Source of the DNA: Nostoc sp. UCD121 | GTDB taxonomy: Bacteria > Cyanobacteriota > Cyanobacteriia > Cyanobacteriales > Nostocaceae | Direction: 5' to 3' | Length of the DNA: 64,000 nucleotides | Assembly (NCBI RefSeq): GCF_014222285.1 | Contig: NZ_JACKZS010000002.1 | Location: forward strand, 54,720-118,719 | In this document: in pieces, positions 27,775 to 38,473 of the stretch | Layout of the letters: each line of letters opens with the position of its first letter | Position numbering within the stretch: position 1 is the stretch's first letter | The notes under the pieces: generated by a model | Seen by the model: the letters and a program-made list of their open reading frames with translations, nothing else | Told to the model about the DNA's origin: nothing | Databases searched by the model: none | Made by a program: the position numbers and the translations under genes

Positions 27775-28434
27775 ATGAACTTCAAAAAAATTCTGGTTTT
27801 ACTGGTTACAGGCGTTAGTATCAGCAGTTTGGGAATTGCTGGGTGTACGCCAACACAGCAAGATTTGGAAGCTGGGGTACAACCTTCTACTTTAACGGGT
27901 CAGACCGAAACCGAAACACCATCTGCAACAACTCCTACAACTCAACCACAAGAACGTCCCGGCGATGTTCCTTATGTACCTACACCACAACCAGTAGTAG
28001 ATGCAATGTTGCAAGTGGCAAAAGTGGGTAAGAATGATGTGCTTTATGACCTTGGTAGTGGTGACGGAAGAATTGTCAATACTGCTGCACAAAAGTTTGG
28101 TACGCGTGGTGTTGGTATAGATATCAATCCTGAACGCATTAAAGAAGCTAATGATAATGCTCAGAAAGCGGGAGTAACCGATCGCGTCAAGTTTGTCCAA
28201 CAAGACTTGTTCACCACTGATTTTAGTGAAGCAACAGTAGTTACACTTTACCTACTGCCAGAGGTTAATGCTAAACTCCGTCCGAAGCTGTTGAAAGAAC
28301 TCAAACCTGGGACTCGCATTGTCTCCCACGCCTTCGATATGGGCGATTGGAAACCACAGCAGACTCTAAATGTAGAGGGAAAAACTATTTATTACTGGGT
28401 AGTTCCGGAAGAAGTACCAGCCAATTTGCGATAG
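27775..28434 (+). CDS. lipoprotein-type SAM-dependent methyltransferase
   Basis: The ATG at 27775 gives 219 residues with an N-terminal lipoprotein signal (hydrophobic residues 7-22, lipobox LGIAGC with Cys24). A Thr/Pro-rich linker of about 40 residues follows. The rest is a class I methyltransferase fold with motif I VLYDLGSGDGR, the acidic strand end GVGIDINPERI, and FVQQDLF. The substrate is unknown. A SAM enzyme anchored outside the plasma membrane would lack cofactor, so either the signal is a cytoplasm-facing anchor, the domain is reused, or the protein sits where SAM is available. TCAAGGA lies ten bases upstream. Confidence 0.8.
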   Translation: MNFKKILVLLVTGVSISSLGIAGCTPTQQDLEAGVQPSTLTGQTETETPSATTPTTQPQERPGDVPYVPTPQPVVDAMLQVAKVGKNDVLYDLGSGDGRIVNTAAQKFGTRGVGIDINPERIKEANDNAQKAGVTDRVKFVQQDLFTTDFSEATVVTLYLLPEVNAKLRPKLLKELKPGTRIVSHAFDMGDWKPQQTLNVEGKTIYYWVVPEEVPANLR

Positions 28435-28652
28435 GAATTAACGAATTCGTAATTAAGAGGCATCAGATTCAAGTTGAGTTTTCATCTCTTGGATCTGTAG
28501 CCTGATTTTTGAGAATTGATTTTAGAAATTCACATTTTTTAAATTTAAATTACCTCTGTTGGGGGTTGACAAAATAACTTTATATATTTGAAAGAATAAT
28601 TTAAAATTCAAAATTGTTTGACTAAGTTCAAATTCAAGCAAGGTCAGGAAAT

Positions 28653-29462
28653 ATGATAGGGTTAAAGGGAAAGAATGCTTTAATTACAGGTGCAACTTCA
28701 GGGATTGGTCAGGCGATCGCTATCAGACTCGCTCAAGAAGGGTGCAACATCGCCATAAATTACCGCAAAAGCCCAGAAGCGGCGGTAGACACAGAAGAAA
28801 TGGCATTGCAAAAAGCCTGCGGAAATATCGAAAATTGTGGTGTGAAGTCGCTACTGCTTCAGGGTGATGTCTCCCAAGAATCAGACATTATCGAGATGGT
28901 CAACACCGTAGTAAAGGAATTTGGCAGTTTAGATATTCTAATTAACAATGCTGGCATTCAGATAGAAAGTCCATCCCACGAAGTTACGACAGCAGACTTT
29001 GACCGAGTAATTGCAGTTAATCTCCGGGGTGCTTATCTCTGCGCTCGTGAAACTATTAAACACCTCCTATCTCTAAATCGTTCGGGGGTGATTATTAATA
29101 TTTCCAGCGTTCACGAAATTATTCCGCGACCGATGTATATCAGTTATTCCATTAGCAAAGGCGGTATGGAAAACCTGACCAAAACTTTAGCATTGGAATA
29201 TGCAAGCCAAGGTATTCGTGTCAACGCCATTGCCCCCGGAGCAACAATTACACCAATAAATCAAGACTGGATAGATAACCCCGAAAAAAAAGCGATTGTG
29301 GAAAGTCACATCCCAATGGGACGTGCTGGCTCTTCAGAGGAGATGGCAGCCGCAGCAGCTTTTTTAGCTTCGGATGAAGCCGCCTACATTACTGGACAAA
29401 CGCTATTTGTAGATGGCGGATTGACTCTGTATGCTGACTTCCGAGAATCTTGGTCAGCTTGA
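28653..29462 (+). CDS. short-chain dehydrogenase, glucose 1-dehydrogenase-like
   Basis: The 269-residue protein is a classical SDR oxidoreductase: cofactor loop TGATSGIG (12-19), NNAG (98-101), catalytic Ser151/152, Tyr165 and Lys169 (YSISK), and the C-terminal GQTLFVDGGLTLY. The arrangement is that of glucose 1-dehydrogenase-type enzymes, which oxidise sugars or polyols with NAD(P). The stop is 63 bases before the invertase gene, so the two may form a sugar-use operon in which invertase frees glucose and fructose. AGGAAAT precedes the ATG. Confidence 0.88.
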   Translation: MIGLKGKNALITGATSGIGQAIAIRLAQEGCNIAINYRKSPEAAVDTEEMALQKACGNIENCGVKSLLLQGDVSQESDIIEMVNTVVKEFGSLDILINNAGIQIESPSHEVTTADFDRVIAVNLRGAYLCARETIKHLLSLNRSGVIINISSVHEIIPRPMYISYSISKGGMENLTKTLALEYASQGIRVNAIAPGATITPINQDWIDNPEKKAIVESHIPMGRAGSSEEMAAAAAFLASDEAAYITGQTLFVDGGLTLYADFRESWSA

Positions 29463-29524
29463 GGTTAGGCTGGCGCGCTTTCCACAATTAAGCCGATACA
29501 TACCATTAGTGGAATTAAACGCCC

Positions 29525-30928
29525 ATGACTAGTACGATCGATAAGAACAGTCAGATGGAAGCAGAAGCCTGGGAATTATTGGAAGAGTCGATAATTTATT
29601 ACCAGGGAAAACCCATTGGTACTGTAGCCGCCCACGATCCAGAGGCAGATGCACTCAATTATGACCAGTGCTTTCTCCGTGATTTTGTCCCTTCTGCCTT
29701 AGTGTTTCTCATGTATGGGAAACCAGAGATTGTACGTAACTTCTTAGTAGAAACACTGAAATTACAAAGTCATGAAAAGCAGATAGACTGCTTTGAACCG
29801 GGAGCGGGATTAATGCCTGCAAGTTTCAAAGTACATTCTAATGGGAATGAGGAATTTTTGGTCGCTGATTTTGGTGAACTGGCGATCGCTCGTGTTCCCC
29901 CAATTGATTCTTGTATGTGGTGGATTCTCTTGCTACGAGCTTATGAAAAAGCTACAGGCGATTTGTCACTAGCGCGTCAGCCAGATTTTCAAGCCGGAAT
30001 CAAACTAATTTTGGATCTTTGCTTGGTACATCGGTTTTCCATGTACCCAACAATGTTAGTTCCCGATGGCGCGTTTATGATTGACCGTCGTATGGGAGTC
30101 TACGAACATCCTCTAGAAATTCAGGTGTTATTTTATGCGTCCTTGAGGGCTGCTACTGAATTGCTTTTACCAGATGGGGATGGCGATAGCTACCTCGGCA
30201 AAGTCAATAGGCGACTGGGATCTTTGAAATATCATATCCGCAACTATTACTGGCTAGACCTGAAGCGATTGGGGGAAATCTATCGTTACAAAGATAACGA
30301 ATTTGGTAAAGAAATTGTTAATAAATTCAACATAAACTCAGAATCAATCCCCAATTGGTTGACCGAGTGGTTGCCAGAAACGGGAGGATATTTAGCGGGA
30401 AATCTGGGGCCGGGACGGATTGATTTTCGCTTTTTTGCTCTGGGAAATCTGATGGCAATTTTAACTTCCTTAGCAAGCGAAAAAGAATCTCAAAGCATCA
30501 TGAATTTATTCGCCCAACGTTGGCAAGACTTGATCGGCTATATGCCTGTTAAAATTTGCTTTCCCGCAATGGATGGTTTGGAGTGGAGAATTGTTACAGG
30601 ATGTGACTCTAAAAACAGGGCTTGGTCTTATCACAACGGCGGTAACTGGCCCGTTTTGCTGTGGTTATTTACTGGTGCAGCACTAAAAGCAGGTCGAACA
30701 GAACTTGCTCAAGCAGCGATCGCTATTGCCGAAAGGCGTTTATTGAAGGATAAATTTCCTGAATACTACGATGGCAACAATGGCCGTTTAATTGGCAAAG
30801 AAGCCAGAATTTATCAAACTTGGAGCATTGCTGGATTGCTGGCTGCTAAAAAGTTTGTCGAAAATCCAGAGTATTTGGAATTAATCAGTTTTGCAGAGGG
30901 TCTTGAAGTCCCAGGCTGTAGCCTGTAG
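29525..30928 (+). CDS. alkaline/neutral invertase (GH100)
   Basis: The 467-residue protein is a GH100 neutral invertase, which splits sucrose to glucose and fructose in the cytoplasm. The (alpha/alpha)6-barrel catalytic pair is visible: Asp187 in [17 protein letters not shown] and Glu413 in [24 protein letters not shown]. These line up one residue below Asp188 and Glu414 of Anabaena Inv[13 protein letters not shown] near 369 is also diagnostic. In Anabaena such enzymes feed sucrose-derived carbon to heterocysts. The upstream dehydrogenase is probably co-transcribed. Confidence 0.95.
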   Translation: MTSTIDKNSQMEAEAWELLEESIIYYQGKPIGTVAAHDPEADALNYDQCFLRDFVPSALVFLMYGKPEIVRNFLVETLKLQSHEKQIDCFEPGAGLMPASFKVHSNGNEEFLVADFGELAIARVPPIDSCMWWILLLRAYEKATGDLSLARQPDFQAGIKLILDLCLVHRFSMYPTMLVPDGAFMIDRRMGVYEHPLEIQVLFYASLRAATELLLPDGDGDSYLGKVNRRLGSLKYHIRNYYWLDLKRLGEIYRYKDNEFGKEIVNKFNINSESIPNWLTEWLPETGGYLAGNLGPGRIDFRFFALGNLMAILTSLASEKESQSIMNLFAQRWQDLIGYMPVKICFPAMDGLEWRIVTGCDSKNRAWSYHNGGNWPVLLWLFTGAALKAGRTELAQAAIAIAERRLLKDKFPEYYDGNNGRLIGKEARIYQTWSIAGLLAAKKFVENPEYLELISFAEGLEVPGCSL

Positions 30929-31126
30929 GCGTTTAGCGGTGTCATTATCAGGGTGTCTCTACTAACTATTTTCCCAGTCCCCTCTAGTCCCTAGACCTCT
31001 GATTTAATTATGAGAACGGAAAAGTAACCTCAAATTCCCAAATACTCGATAACTGATACACTATATTGTAAGAGGTATCTGAAGTGTCATACTTAGTAAT
31101 ATCATCAGATAGTCTTTGCATCCTTA

Positions 31127-31142
31127 ACACGTTTTAACGTGT
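31127..31142. promoter_or_regulatory. short palindrome just before a start codon
   Basis: ACACG and CGTGT arms with a six-base TTTTAA centre, ending eight bases before the ATG at 31150. Its position over the ribosome site region would suit an operator or a translation-blocking hairpin. Confidence 0.35.
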
Positions 31143-31149
31143 ATAACAC

Positions 31150-31452
31150 ATGAAAACTACTTCAGATTTAATTTCAGAATTTGAACAACTATTCAGACAA
31201 AAATTACAACTAAATAATTGTAAACTCAGAAAAAAAAGACAAGAGAATAATTATGAAATTATTACTCCAGCTAAAGACATTTTTTTGATGTATTGGTCTG
31301 AATTCCCAGAAGTAAGCTTAATATACCAGGCTGTAGGTGTACGCACTCAGCAAACTAGTGTTTATGAACGTGCTATCCGCTTGCATATTAGTTCTTGTTT
31401 GAGTAGTATTCAGGAAAATCCTACCTCTGAAACACCATTATTGGTGAAATAA
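31150..31452 (+). CDS. hypothetical protein (100 aa)
   Basis: A 100-residue, basic and charged protein. It opens with an amphipathic segment (SDLISEFEQLFRQKLQL) and has a middle beta-like part (NYEIITPAKDIFLMYWSEFPEVSLIYQAVG). No family recognised. A palindrome ends just before its ATG and a strong terminator-like hairpin follows, so it is probably a single-gene transcript. Confidence 0.6.
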   Translation: MKTTSDLISEFEQLFRQKLQLNNCKLRKKRQENNYEIITPAKDIFLMYWSEFPEVSLIYQAVGVRTQQTSVYERAIRLHISSCLSSIQENPTSETPLLVK

Positions 31453-31487
31453 CTAATACTTAGATAACCCACATAATATTTACTAAA

Positions 31488-31526
31488 CTCTCGCCAGTTT
31501 TTGTAATATAACTGACGAGGGTTTTT
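31488..31526 (+). terminator. rho-independent terminator
   Basis: Twelve-pair stem CTCTCGCCAGTT / AACTGACGAGGG with one mismatch and one G-T pair, then TTTTT. It ends the transcript of the gene at 31150. Confidence 0.8.
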
Positions 31527-31556
31527 CACCTAAAATCTGTTGATCGAGAAATAAAA

Positions 31557-32024
31557 ATGCAATCTGAAAAAAATCAAGATCAGCTAGATTATAAAACCTT
31601 GTTAGCTAATGCAAAGCAAGCCTTAAAACTTGAATATCATAAATCAGCCGCTTTAGCGTCCCAACTGCAAACCATAAAAACTCAGTTAGAGCAAGTTCAG
31701 GCTGAAAACAAAACTCTCAGGGAAAGTGCTTACGAAGATGTAGTTAAGCACTTTGAGGCGCGGACTCAAGCAGCAGAAGCACTTGCATTAAAAACAGAAG
31801 TACGCCAAAGATTCCTTGAAGCTAATGGTTGCAAGGATGATGAGAGCTTTGATACTCTATGGAATAGCATTAAAAATAAGATTCAGATCCAAGACGGCGA
31901 AGTGAGAATCGTTGCTCCAAATGGTACTCCCAAATTCACCTTAACGGGCAGCATAATGACTTTGAGGGATTTTATTCAATCCCTCAAGAAAGATCCAATC
32001 TCGGAAAAATTTTTCTTGAGCTAG
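31557..32024 (+). CDS. coiled-coil hypothetical protein (155 aa)
   Basis: The 155-residue product has a long heptad-rich helix over residues ~15-80 (KSAALASQLQTIKTQLEQVQ, then QAENKTLRESAYEDVVKHFE), followed by a small globular end (VRIVAPNGTPKFTLTGSIMTLRD). The shape suggests an oligomeric scaffold or adaptor, and similar small coiled-coil proteins occur in phage and mobile regions, though nothing else nearby is phage-like. I recognise no family. Confidence 0.6.
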   Translation: MQSEKNQDQLDYKTLLANAKQALKLEYHKSAALASQLQTIKTQLEQVQAENKTLRESAYEDVVKHFEARTQAAEALALKTEVRQRFLEANGCKDDESFDTLWNSIKNKIQIQDGEVRIVAPNGTPKFTLTGSIMTLRDFIQSLKKDPISEKFFLS

Positions 32025-32081
32025 AGAGCCAAATTAATCAAAGGCGATCGCTACAAGTAGACTAAAAATTGTAGCATAAAG

Positions 32082-32264
32082 CTATTCATCTTCGTCTCCT
32101 GGCGGTCTTTCGCTCTCGCTTTGTTGGGCGTTCCACTCCAAAATAATGCGTTCCAACATCTCAGACTGCGTACACTCATTAACATCGGCATACATTTTAA
32201 TCAACTGCCTCACTTCGGGACTAATGTGACGGATCTCTAGTTGGTTATTTTGTAGCATGTCCAT
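32082..32264 (-). CDS. small ribbon-helix-helix-like protein
   Basis: A 60-residue protein whose core NQLEIRHISPEVRQLIKMYA, then ECTQSEMLERIILEWN, has the beta-strand/helix/helix order of ribbon-helix-helix DNA-binding proteins. A Glu/Pro-rich tail follows. Such proteins act as antitoxins or small repressors. No toxin gene lies beside it, so it may be an orphan antitoxin, or only a fold resemblance. Confidence 0.5.
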   Translation of the reverse strand: MDMLQNNQLEIRHISPEVRQLIKMYADVNECTQSEMLERIILEWNAQQSESERPPGDEDE

Positions 32265-32373
32265 TAACTTTTAGTGTCTATTACATTATGTTGAACCATT
32301 AAACTATGTCTGTTGCAATAAATTTTGTTAATGGCGATCTCTCTTTGCCGCCTACTATGTATTTTAGAATCCT

Positions 32374-35300
32374 TTAACCAGGAGGGACTGCTTCTTCAAA
32401 GGGACGGATAATTGCAGGGGGTGGCGTAACTTCTGGTTTAAAAATTCCCTGTAAGGCTTGTTCTAAGGTTTGGGCCATGACAATCCGGTTTTCATAGGCC
32501 ACAACCACCCGCACCAGAGTTGGTAGACTATTCTGTGTGGCTTCTAAATAGATTGGCTCAACATACAGCAACGATTCTTCAATGGGAATTACTAGTAGAT
32601 TGCCCTGAATAGCTCTCGAACCTTGACGATTCCACAGAGATATTTGCTGAGAAATTACTGGGTCTTGGTTAATCCGCGCCTCAATTTGCTCTGTGCCGTA
32701 GATCAGCCTTTCTTTAGGAAAAGTATATAACAATAACTTACCGTAGTTTTCGCCATCCGATCGCGCCGCTAACCAAGCGATTAAATTAGTCCGTTGTCTG
32801 GGAGTGTAGGGTAGAAGCAGGATAAACTCTTCAAACTCTACAGTGGGTAGACTAGTAATCAAATAATACGGCTCTACCGGACGAGTTTCACTGCCATAAA
32901 TTTCATTAGGAATCTGCCACTGGTCTTCCCGATTGTAAAATACCTGGGGATCGGTCATGTGGTAGGTCATCAACCGCTCAGATTGAATTTTGAAAAAGTC
33001 CACCGGATACCGAATATGACTGCGGAGATTAACTGGCATAGCACTGAGCGGTTTGAAGGTGTTGGGAAATATCCTCGACCAAGTGGCGATGATTGGATCG
33101 CTCTTATCTGCAATATAAAAATTGACACTGCCGTTGTAGGCATCAATCACGACCTTAACCGAGTTACGCATGTAGTTGATACCGTCGCTACCAGTGTCTG
33201 AATAAGGATAGCGATCGCTCGTTGTGTAGGCATCAATAATCCAGTAAAGATAACTGGGATTACTAGGGAAATCTTGATTAGCAGCAGCAGCTACTAAATA
33301 GGGATCGCTGTCAAATTTCAAAAAAGGTGCGATCGCTTGAATTCTTTGCTTGACATTTCGCCGAAATAGCACCCTTGTCTCTGGCAAAAAGTCCCGCGTC
33401 AGTACCATCTGCCAATCTTTCAAATATATGGCAAATAACCACCGTCGCCAGGCTGAACCGATTTCAATGCCACCAAGACCCTCGTAAGAGTTGTAAACAT
33501 TATCACTACCACTAGGGTAATCTAACTCTCTAACTCTTGTGCCAGTCATTACGTAAGTATTGGCTATTTCACCGTAATAAATTCGGGGTTGACCAATGGG
33601 AATACTTTCCCGAATGGCTGGACTGGAAGTTGTGAGGGCGCTACTATTACCGCTAATATCTTTGACAAAATATTCTGGGAGACCACCCGCCCCAACTGTA
33701 TTAACTGGGCTAACAGTAAACCCGAAACCGTGGGTATAAATTAAATGACGGTTAACCCATGTTTGAGCTTCTTGTGGTACGCCAGTGTAGTCTAATTCTC
33801 GTGCGGCAATCAGTACCTGTCGCCGTTCTGTTGCTTCATCCGCTTCCTGCTTAGGTTCTGGTGGGTTTTGGGGCGCTGATGGTCGGCGTGAAGTTACATC
33901 TGTTTTTAGAGTATACCGATCAATATCGGCATCGGGAAACCGATAATATGGCCGAATTTGTTGCAGCTGACGGTTAGTTTGTAACAGAGGTCGCTGATCC
34001 CAAAGGCGGATATTCCGAATTGTCAAGTCATTCTTTTGAATATCAGCTTCAGTCAGTGTTCCTTGAGGGTTGAAGCCTCTAGAATCGATCACTTCTAAAT
34101 CGAATGCTTGGCGAGTCAAGGCGATAGTACGTTGAATGTAGGGTTGCTCTCGCTGCAACTCATTAGGTTGGACAATTAAATATTGCACTACCGTTGGTAA
34201 AACAATGTCAGCCGCTACAACTAATATTAAATAAATCCCTAATGCGTAAAATACCAAGGAACGATACTGAGATTTGGGTTTCCAGAAAAACGTTCGCCAA
34301 AGTAGGTAAAAGGCGATCGCTACTGCCACAACACATAAAAAGGTATAAGCTGGCAACTGGGCTGCCACATCTGTATAACTAGCCCCATAACTTACACCAC
34401 GGCTAGAATACACAAGTTCATAGCGACTTTGCCAATAACTCAGAGCCACTACCAGCATTAATAAACCACCCATACCGGATAAATGACGCTGCTGCTGGGG
34501 CGAAAAACCAGGAAAAATACCCTGACTTAAACTATCAGCCGACAAAAGATAAGTAAGGGTAACGGCGACGAAACCATACAAACATAATCCCATCAGCCAC
34601 AGTTCTAGCAGTTCCCAAAGTGGTAAAGAAAATATGTAAAAGCTGATATCTCGACCAAATAAAGGGTCAGTGCTGCTGAAAGAGGTGGGGTGGAAGTATT
34701 GCAGCACCTTTGGCCAGTGTTGGAATAGGATGAATGCAAAAATGGGGCTGAATATAACCGCGATCGCAGTTAGTAAAAATTGGGGATAGATTAAGATTGC
34801 GATCGCTACTCCCCCAATTAAACCGAGATACCAGACTTGAGAGGAAATCTGCTTCAAGAGTTGCCAGATTGTCTCTGGTCGAAATAGGGCAGGAATGGGT
34901 AGACTAGCCTGATTAACTGGAGAATGCCAGTAAGAAAGAGCAATTTGACCATAGTGAAGCAACATCACCCCGATCAATAAGCTCAATATCAGGGTTAGGG
35001 GTAATAACCCGCGCAATCTCAATTTTTTAAAGCGTTGCGGTGTAAGTATCCGGCTTTCATCGCGTCTTGAATCATGAGGGCTGAGGAAATTTGTTAATTC
35101 ACTCGTGAGTTTTGCTTCTTCACGCCTAACTTCCTCAATCTTCAAAGACTGGGAATATTTTAGCCGTTGTGCTAAACCCAAATTTAGCAGTAGATAGACA
35201 GCAGTTATCCCAGCTACTGCTACCCACAAAACACCACGAGTCATCACCCTCAACAAAAATACTTGGAGGTAGCCGACTTCCTGAAACCAAAAAATCTCTG

Positions 35301-35382
35301 CTCCGACGCGGGAACCGAGATCCAACAGTAACCCCAGCCCCAAGAATAAAATTAATAGTCTAAAGCCCCATTTCCAGATCAT
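32374..35382 (-). CDS. UPF0182 family large membrane protein
   Basis: The 1002-residue protein belongs to UPF0182 (COG1615), a large family in cyanobacteria and actinobacteria with no settled function. About seven membrane helices lie in residues ~1-410. A long extracytoplasmic part follows, with family sequences such as [56 protein letters not shown] and [13 protein letters not shown] [20 protein letters not shown]. Length and layout are complete. It stands alone and is read leftward. Confidence 0.92.
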   Translation of the reverse strand: MIWKWGFRLLILFLGLGLLLDLGSRVGAEIFWFQEVGYLQVFLLRVMTRGVLWVAVAGITAVYLLLNLGLAQRLKYSQSLKIEEVRREEAKLTSELTNFLSPHDSRRDESRILTPQRFKKLRLRGLLPLTLILSLLIGVMLLHYGQIALSYWHSPVNQASLPIPALFRPETIWQLLKQISSQVWYLGLIGGVAIAILIYPQFLLTAIAVIFSPIFAFILFQHWPKVLQYFHPTSFSSTDPLFGRDISFYIFSLPLWELLELWLMGLCLYGFVAVTLTYLLSADSLSQGIFPGFSPQQQRHLSGMGGLLMLVVALSYWQSRYELVYSSRGVSYGASYTDVAAQLPAYTFLCVVAVAIAFYLLWRTFFWKPKSQYRSLVFYALGIYLILVVAADIVLPTVVQYLIVQPNELQREQPYIQRTIALTRQAFDLEVIDSRGFNPQGTLTEADIQKNDLTIRNIRLWDQRPLLQTNRQLQQIRPYYRFPDADIDRYTLKTDVTSRRPSAPQNPPEPKQEADEATERRQVLIAARELDYTGVPQEAQTWVNRHLIYTHGFGFTVSPVNTVGAGGLPEYFVKDISGNSSALTTSSPAIRESIPIGQPRIYYGEIANTYVMTGTRVRELDYPSGSDNVYNSYEGLGGIEIGSAWRRWLFAIYLKDWQMVLTRDFLPETRVLFRRNVKQRIQAIAPFLKFDSDPYLVAAAANQDFPSNPSYLYWIIDAYTTSDRYPYSDTGSDGINYMRNSVKVVIDAYNGSVNFYIADKSDPIIATWSRIFPNTFKPLSAMPVNLRSHIRYPVDFFKIQSERLMTYHMTDPQVFYNREDQWQIPNEIYGSETRPVEPYYLITSLPTVEFEEFILLLPYTPRQRTNLIAWLAARSDGENYGKLLLYTFPKERLIYGTEQIEARINQDPVISQQISLWNRQGSRAIQGNLLVIPIEESLLYVEPIYLEATQNSLPTLVRVVVAYENRIVMAQTLEQALQGIFKPEVTPPPAIIRPFEEAVPPG

Positions 35383-35969
35383 TCCTTGGTAGCCAAACTA
35401 TTTGCATCAACAAAGGTTTTTGATGCTTTTCCAAAAATTATTACTACTTTCCACGATAGCTGAATTCAGCGACACCTTAAAATTTATATCCGAAAGTCAA
35501 AGTTTAATTCACGCACTTTACAAAAGGATTGTGTTGTGTTTTAGGAAACGGGCGTAAATAATTGTCGTTGGGATAAGGCAATAAGCTAGGGGTAATTCAT
35601 GTAGATGTAAAGGGATGAGCCATTCTGGTGAACGGAACGGGTTCTTCGGCATCAAGGAACTGGCATTAGCGTACCTCTGTGCATAGCGCTTACCGATTGC
35701 CCTAACGACAAATGTGATTTTAAAAATCATCCATATTTGGTATTTCCTATCAATGCGTAAGTATTATATTATTGTTAATTTTATGCAAATAAATTCTTTA
35801 AAAAGTATCGCCTAAGCACAACTTTTTTCAAATTATTTAAATTCTTCAATACCTGATGAGGTAAGGAAATTGGGGATATGTATAGGTTCTCAATGAGATT
35901 AACTAAGAACAGAGATAATACTGCATGACTTAAGATGAATATATACTCCCATTCAAATGGATTCCCAGT
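35383..35969. other. 587-base intergenic region
   Basis: Divergent promoters for UPF0182 and the WD40 kinase should lie here. A 70-codon leftward frame at 35518-35730 has no ribosome site or family and looks like chance. Nothing else recognised. Confidence 0.5.
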
Positions 35970-38033
35970 ATGCTCTGTTGTGTGAATCCCGATTGCCAAA
36001 AACCCCTAAATCCTGATAAAAATAACTATTGCCATAGTTGTAGAGCAGAATTAATACCCCTCCTGGGAGGTCGCTATCGTCCCACTCAGGTGTTATCAGA
36101 TGAGGGCGGATTTGGTAGAACTTATTTGGCAGAAGATGTACACAAGCTGAATGAATGCTGTGTTGTTAAGCAATTTGCCCCAAAACTTCAGGGAACTGGG
36201 CCGCTAACAAAGGCAATTGAACTATTTAAACAAGAAGCTAGCCGGCTACAAGAACTCGCCGAACATCCACAAATTCCAACTTTATTGGCTTATTTTGAGC
36301 AGAATGGCTATCTGTTTTTAGTACAGCAATTTATCGATGGGCAAAACTTGCTTAAGGAATGGGAAAGGCGTGGAAACTATAGTGAAACACAAATTCGCGA
36401 ACTTTTGCTAGATTTACTGCCCGTACTGAAGTTTATCCATCTTCGGGGAGTGATTCATCGGGATATCAAACCACAAAATATTATTCGTCGTCAAAGTGAC
36501 GGGCGATTAGTGCTAATTGATTTTGGAGCCTCTAAGCAGCTGACAGCAACAGTGCAGACTAAAATGGGTACTGTTATTGGCTCACACGGTTACACTGCAC
36601 TTGAACAGATGCAAGATGGTAAAGCTTACCCAGCCAGCGATTTATTCAGTTTAGGGGCGACTTGTTTCCATCTATTGACTGGGGTTCGTCCATCTCAACT
36701 GTGGATACAACAAGGCTATAGTTGGGTTGGGTCTTGGCGACAATATGTAATCAGTCCAGGTAGGGATGGGGTTTCTGTGTCTATAGAGTTGGGTGAAGTT
36801 TTGGATAAGCTGTTGCAACTAGATATCCAAAAGCGTTACCAATCGGCTGATGAAGTCATCGCTGACTTGACACCTGGGCTATCATCATTTTCATCACTGC
36901 CCGTAACTCTACTTACACCAACATTTGCATCTACTCCAGCAAACAAAAGGCCAGTTTCACCAAAACTAAATAAGACATTAAAAAGTCAACTGCTCTTAAT
37001 TTCTAGCATTTTGGTATTGGGATTAGGGGGAGTGTGGTATTTCCAGACTCGCCCCCATACAATGAGCGAATATTCTCCGTCTAATTCTCCGCCTAGTTCT
37101 TTGCCTATTTCTGCGCCCTCAAAAAGCGATTTTCTACCCAAAGCCTTCAAGGGGCATTCCAGCGATGTAAATTCTGTAGCTTTTAGTCCTGATGGCATAA
37201 CCCTTGGTAGTGCCAGTGATGATAAGACAATCAAGCTATGGAATCTGACTAGTGGAGAGGAAATCCAAACTTTAGAAGGACATTCCAATTGGATTTGGAC
37301 TGTAGCCTTCAGTCCTGATAGTAAAACCCTCGCCAGTGGTAGTGCAGACAAGACAATTAAACTTTGGAATGTGGAGACAGGAAAGTTAGTCCGTACCCTA
37401 GAGGGAAATACCGACGGAGTTACTTCTGTAGCTTTCAGTCCTGATGGCAAAACTCTTGCCAGTGGTACTGCTAGTAAGGATATAAAAATCAAACTGTGGA
37501 ATCTGGAGACAGGAAAGTTAATCCGCACTTTAGAGGGACATACTGATGGTGTTCCATCTGTGGCTTTTAGTCCTGATGGCAAAACCCTGGCTAGTGGTAG
37601 CTGGGATAAGACAATTAAATTGTGGAATCTAAATACAGGAAAGGAAATCCGCACTTTAAAAGGAAATGCAGAGTCGATTCTTTCAGTCGCTTTTGCACCT
37701 GATGGTGTCACCCTTGCCAGTGGCAGTAAAGACAAAACAATTAAATTGTGGAATCTAAATACAGGAAAGGAAATCCGCACTTTAAAGGGACATAAAGATA
37801 AGGTTAATTCTGTTGCCTTTTTGCCCAGTGGAACTAAAAATGGACTTACCCTTGTCAGTGGTAGTAGTGACAAGACAATTAAACTGTGGAATCCTTTAAC
37901 AGGTAAGGAAATTCGCACTTTAGATACAGGTTCTGGATATATTTATGCGATCGCCATCAGCCCCGATGGAGAAACTATTGCCGGTGGTGGGAGTGGTGAA
38001 AATCTCCTCAAGATTTGGCAGCCGATTCACTGA
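35970..38033 (+). CDS. Ser/Thr protein kinase with zinc ribbon and seven WD40 repeats
   Basis: The 687-residue protein begins with a small zinc ribbon (C4, C9, C21, C24). A Hanks-type kinase domain follows: glycine loop EGGFGRT (45-51), Lys67, HRDIKPQN (163-170) and IDFG (183-186). A single membrane helix is near 336-354 and a Ser/Pro spacer precedes seven WD40 repeats (about 392-687), each with the pattern VAFSPDG...LASGS.DKTIKLWN. The propeller would face the other side of the membrane or a partner complex. The two central repeats are almost identical at DNA level, a sign of recent internal duplication. Cyanobacterial kinases of this plan regulate unknown targets. Confidence 0.93.
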   Translation: MLCCVNPDCQKPLNPDKNNYCHSCRAELIPLLGGRYRPTQVLSDEGGFGRTYLAEDVHKLNECCVVKQFAPKLQGTGPLTKAIELFKQEASRLQELAEHPQIPTLLAYFEQNGYLFLVQQFIDGQNLLKEWERRGNYSETQIRELLLDLLPVLKFIHLRGVIHRDIKPQNIIRRQSDGRLVLIDFGASKQLTATVQTKMGTVIGSHGYTALEQMQDGKAYPASDLFSLGATCFHLLTGVRPSQLWIQQGYSWVGSWRQYVISPGRDGVSVSIELGEVLDKLLQLDIQKRYQSADEVIADLTPGLSSFSSLPVTLLTPTFASTPANKRPVSPKLNKTLKSQLLLISSILVLGLGGVWYFQTRPHTMSEYSPSNSPPSSLPISAPSKSDFLPKAFKGHSSDVNSVAFSPDGITLGSASDDKTIKLWNLTSGEEIQTLEGHSNWIWTVAFSPDSKTLASGSADKTIKLWNVETGKLVRTLEGNTDGVTSVAFSPDGKTLASGTASKDIKIKLWNLETGKLIRTLEGHTDGVPSVAFSPDGKTLASGSWDKTIKLWNLNTGKEIRTLKGNAESILSVAFAPDGVTLASGSKDKTIKLWNLNTGKEIRTLKGHKDKVNSVAFLPSGTKNGLTLVSGSSDKTIKLWNPLTGKEIRTLDTGSGYIYAIAISPDGETIAGGGSGENLLKIWQPIH

Positions 38034-38473
38034 AAAATGCAATGATTTTTACAGCAATTGATAGATAGTGTAATACAAGTTTTAGTATAAATTTTAATTG
38101 TGGGTATACACATTTGCAGCATCAAATTACCACACACAAAAATGCAAAGTAAAATCTATAAAATCAACCCGCATTTATTTAGCCCACCACTGACCACAAT
38201 TACTGTATTTTCTGCCTTCAATTATCAACATTTGTCCTAGCTGAAGAGGTAATTTATATTCTGTAATCAAGCTGGTTTTAATGCGATCGCTGGCTTCATT
38301 ATTGCCTAATTTAATAGGCTCGGTAATATAATCTATACCAAAATGCTTATTTAATCGATTGCAAATACAACTTTAAGCTGATTTATATTTGCAGCTAAAG
38401 ATTGATGCTGGCGTTGTCAAAACTTAATATGCTTTAACTATTAGTTGTAGCAATTCAATTGAGGAATGTGATC
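38034..38473. other. 440-base intergenic region with a short coding relic
   Basis: Contains the possible relic at 38175-38372 and otherwise AT-rich sequence holding the promoter of the downstream small protein. One HIP1 octamer lies near 38283. Confidence 0.5.
38175..38372 (-). pseudogene. possible gene relic
   Basis: A leftward frame of 65 codons with no ATG near its open end reads CNRLNKHFGIDYITEPIKLG and, later, EYKLPLQLGQMLIIEGRKYS, NCGQWWAK, then stops. The composition is protein-like and unlike random sequence of this AT content, so it may be the 3' end of a decayed gene. I cannot name the parent family. Confidence 0.3.

Noticed and set aside
35518..35730. 70-codon leftward frame
   Set aside because: No supporting features and it lies in a divergent promoter region.
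36986..37918. 310-codon leftward frame opposite the WD40 repeats
   Set aside because: It is antisense to the repeated WD40 units; its apparent repeats mirror them and it has no ribosome site or family.
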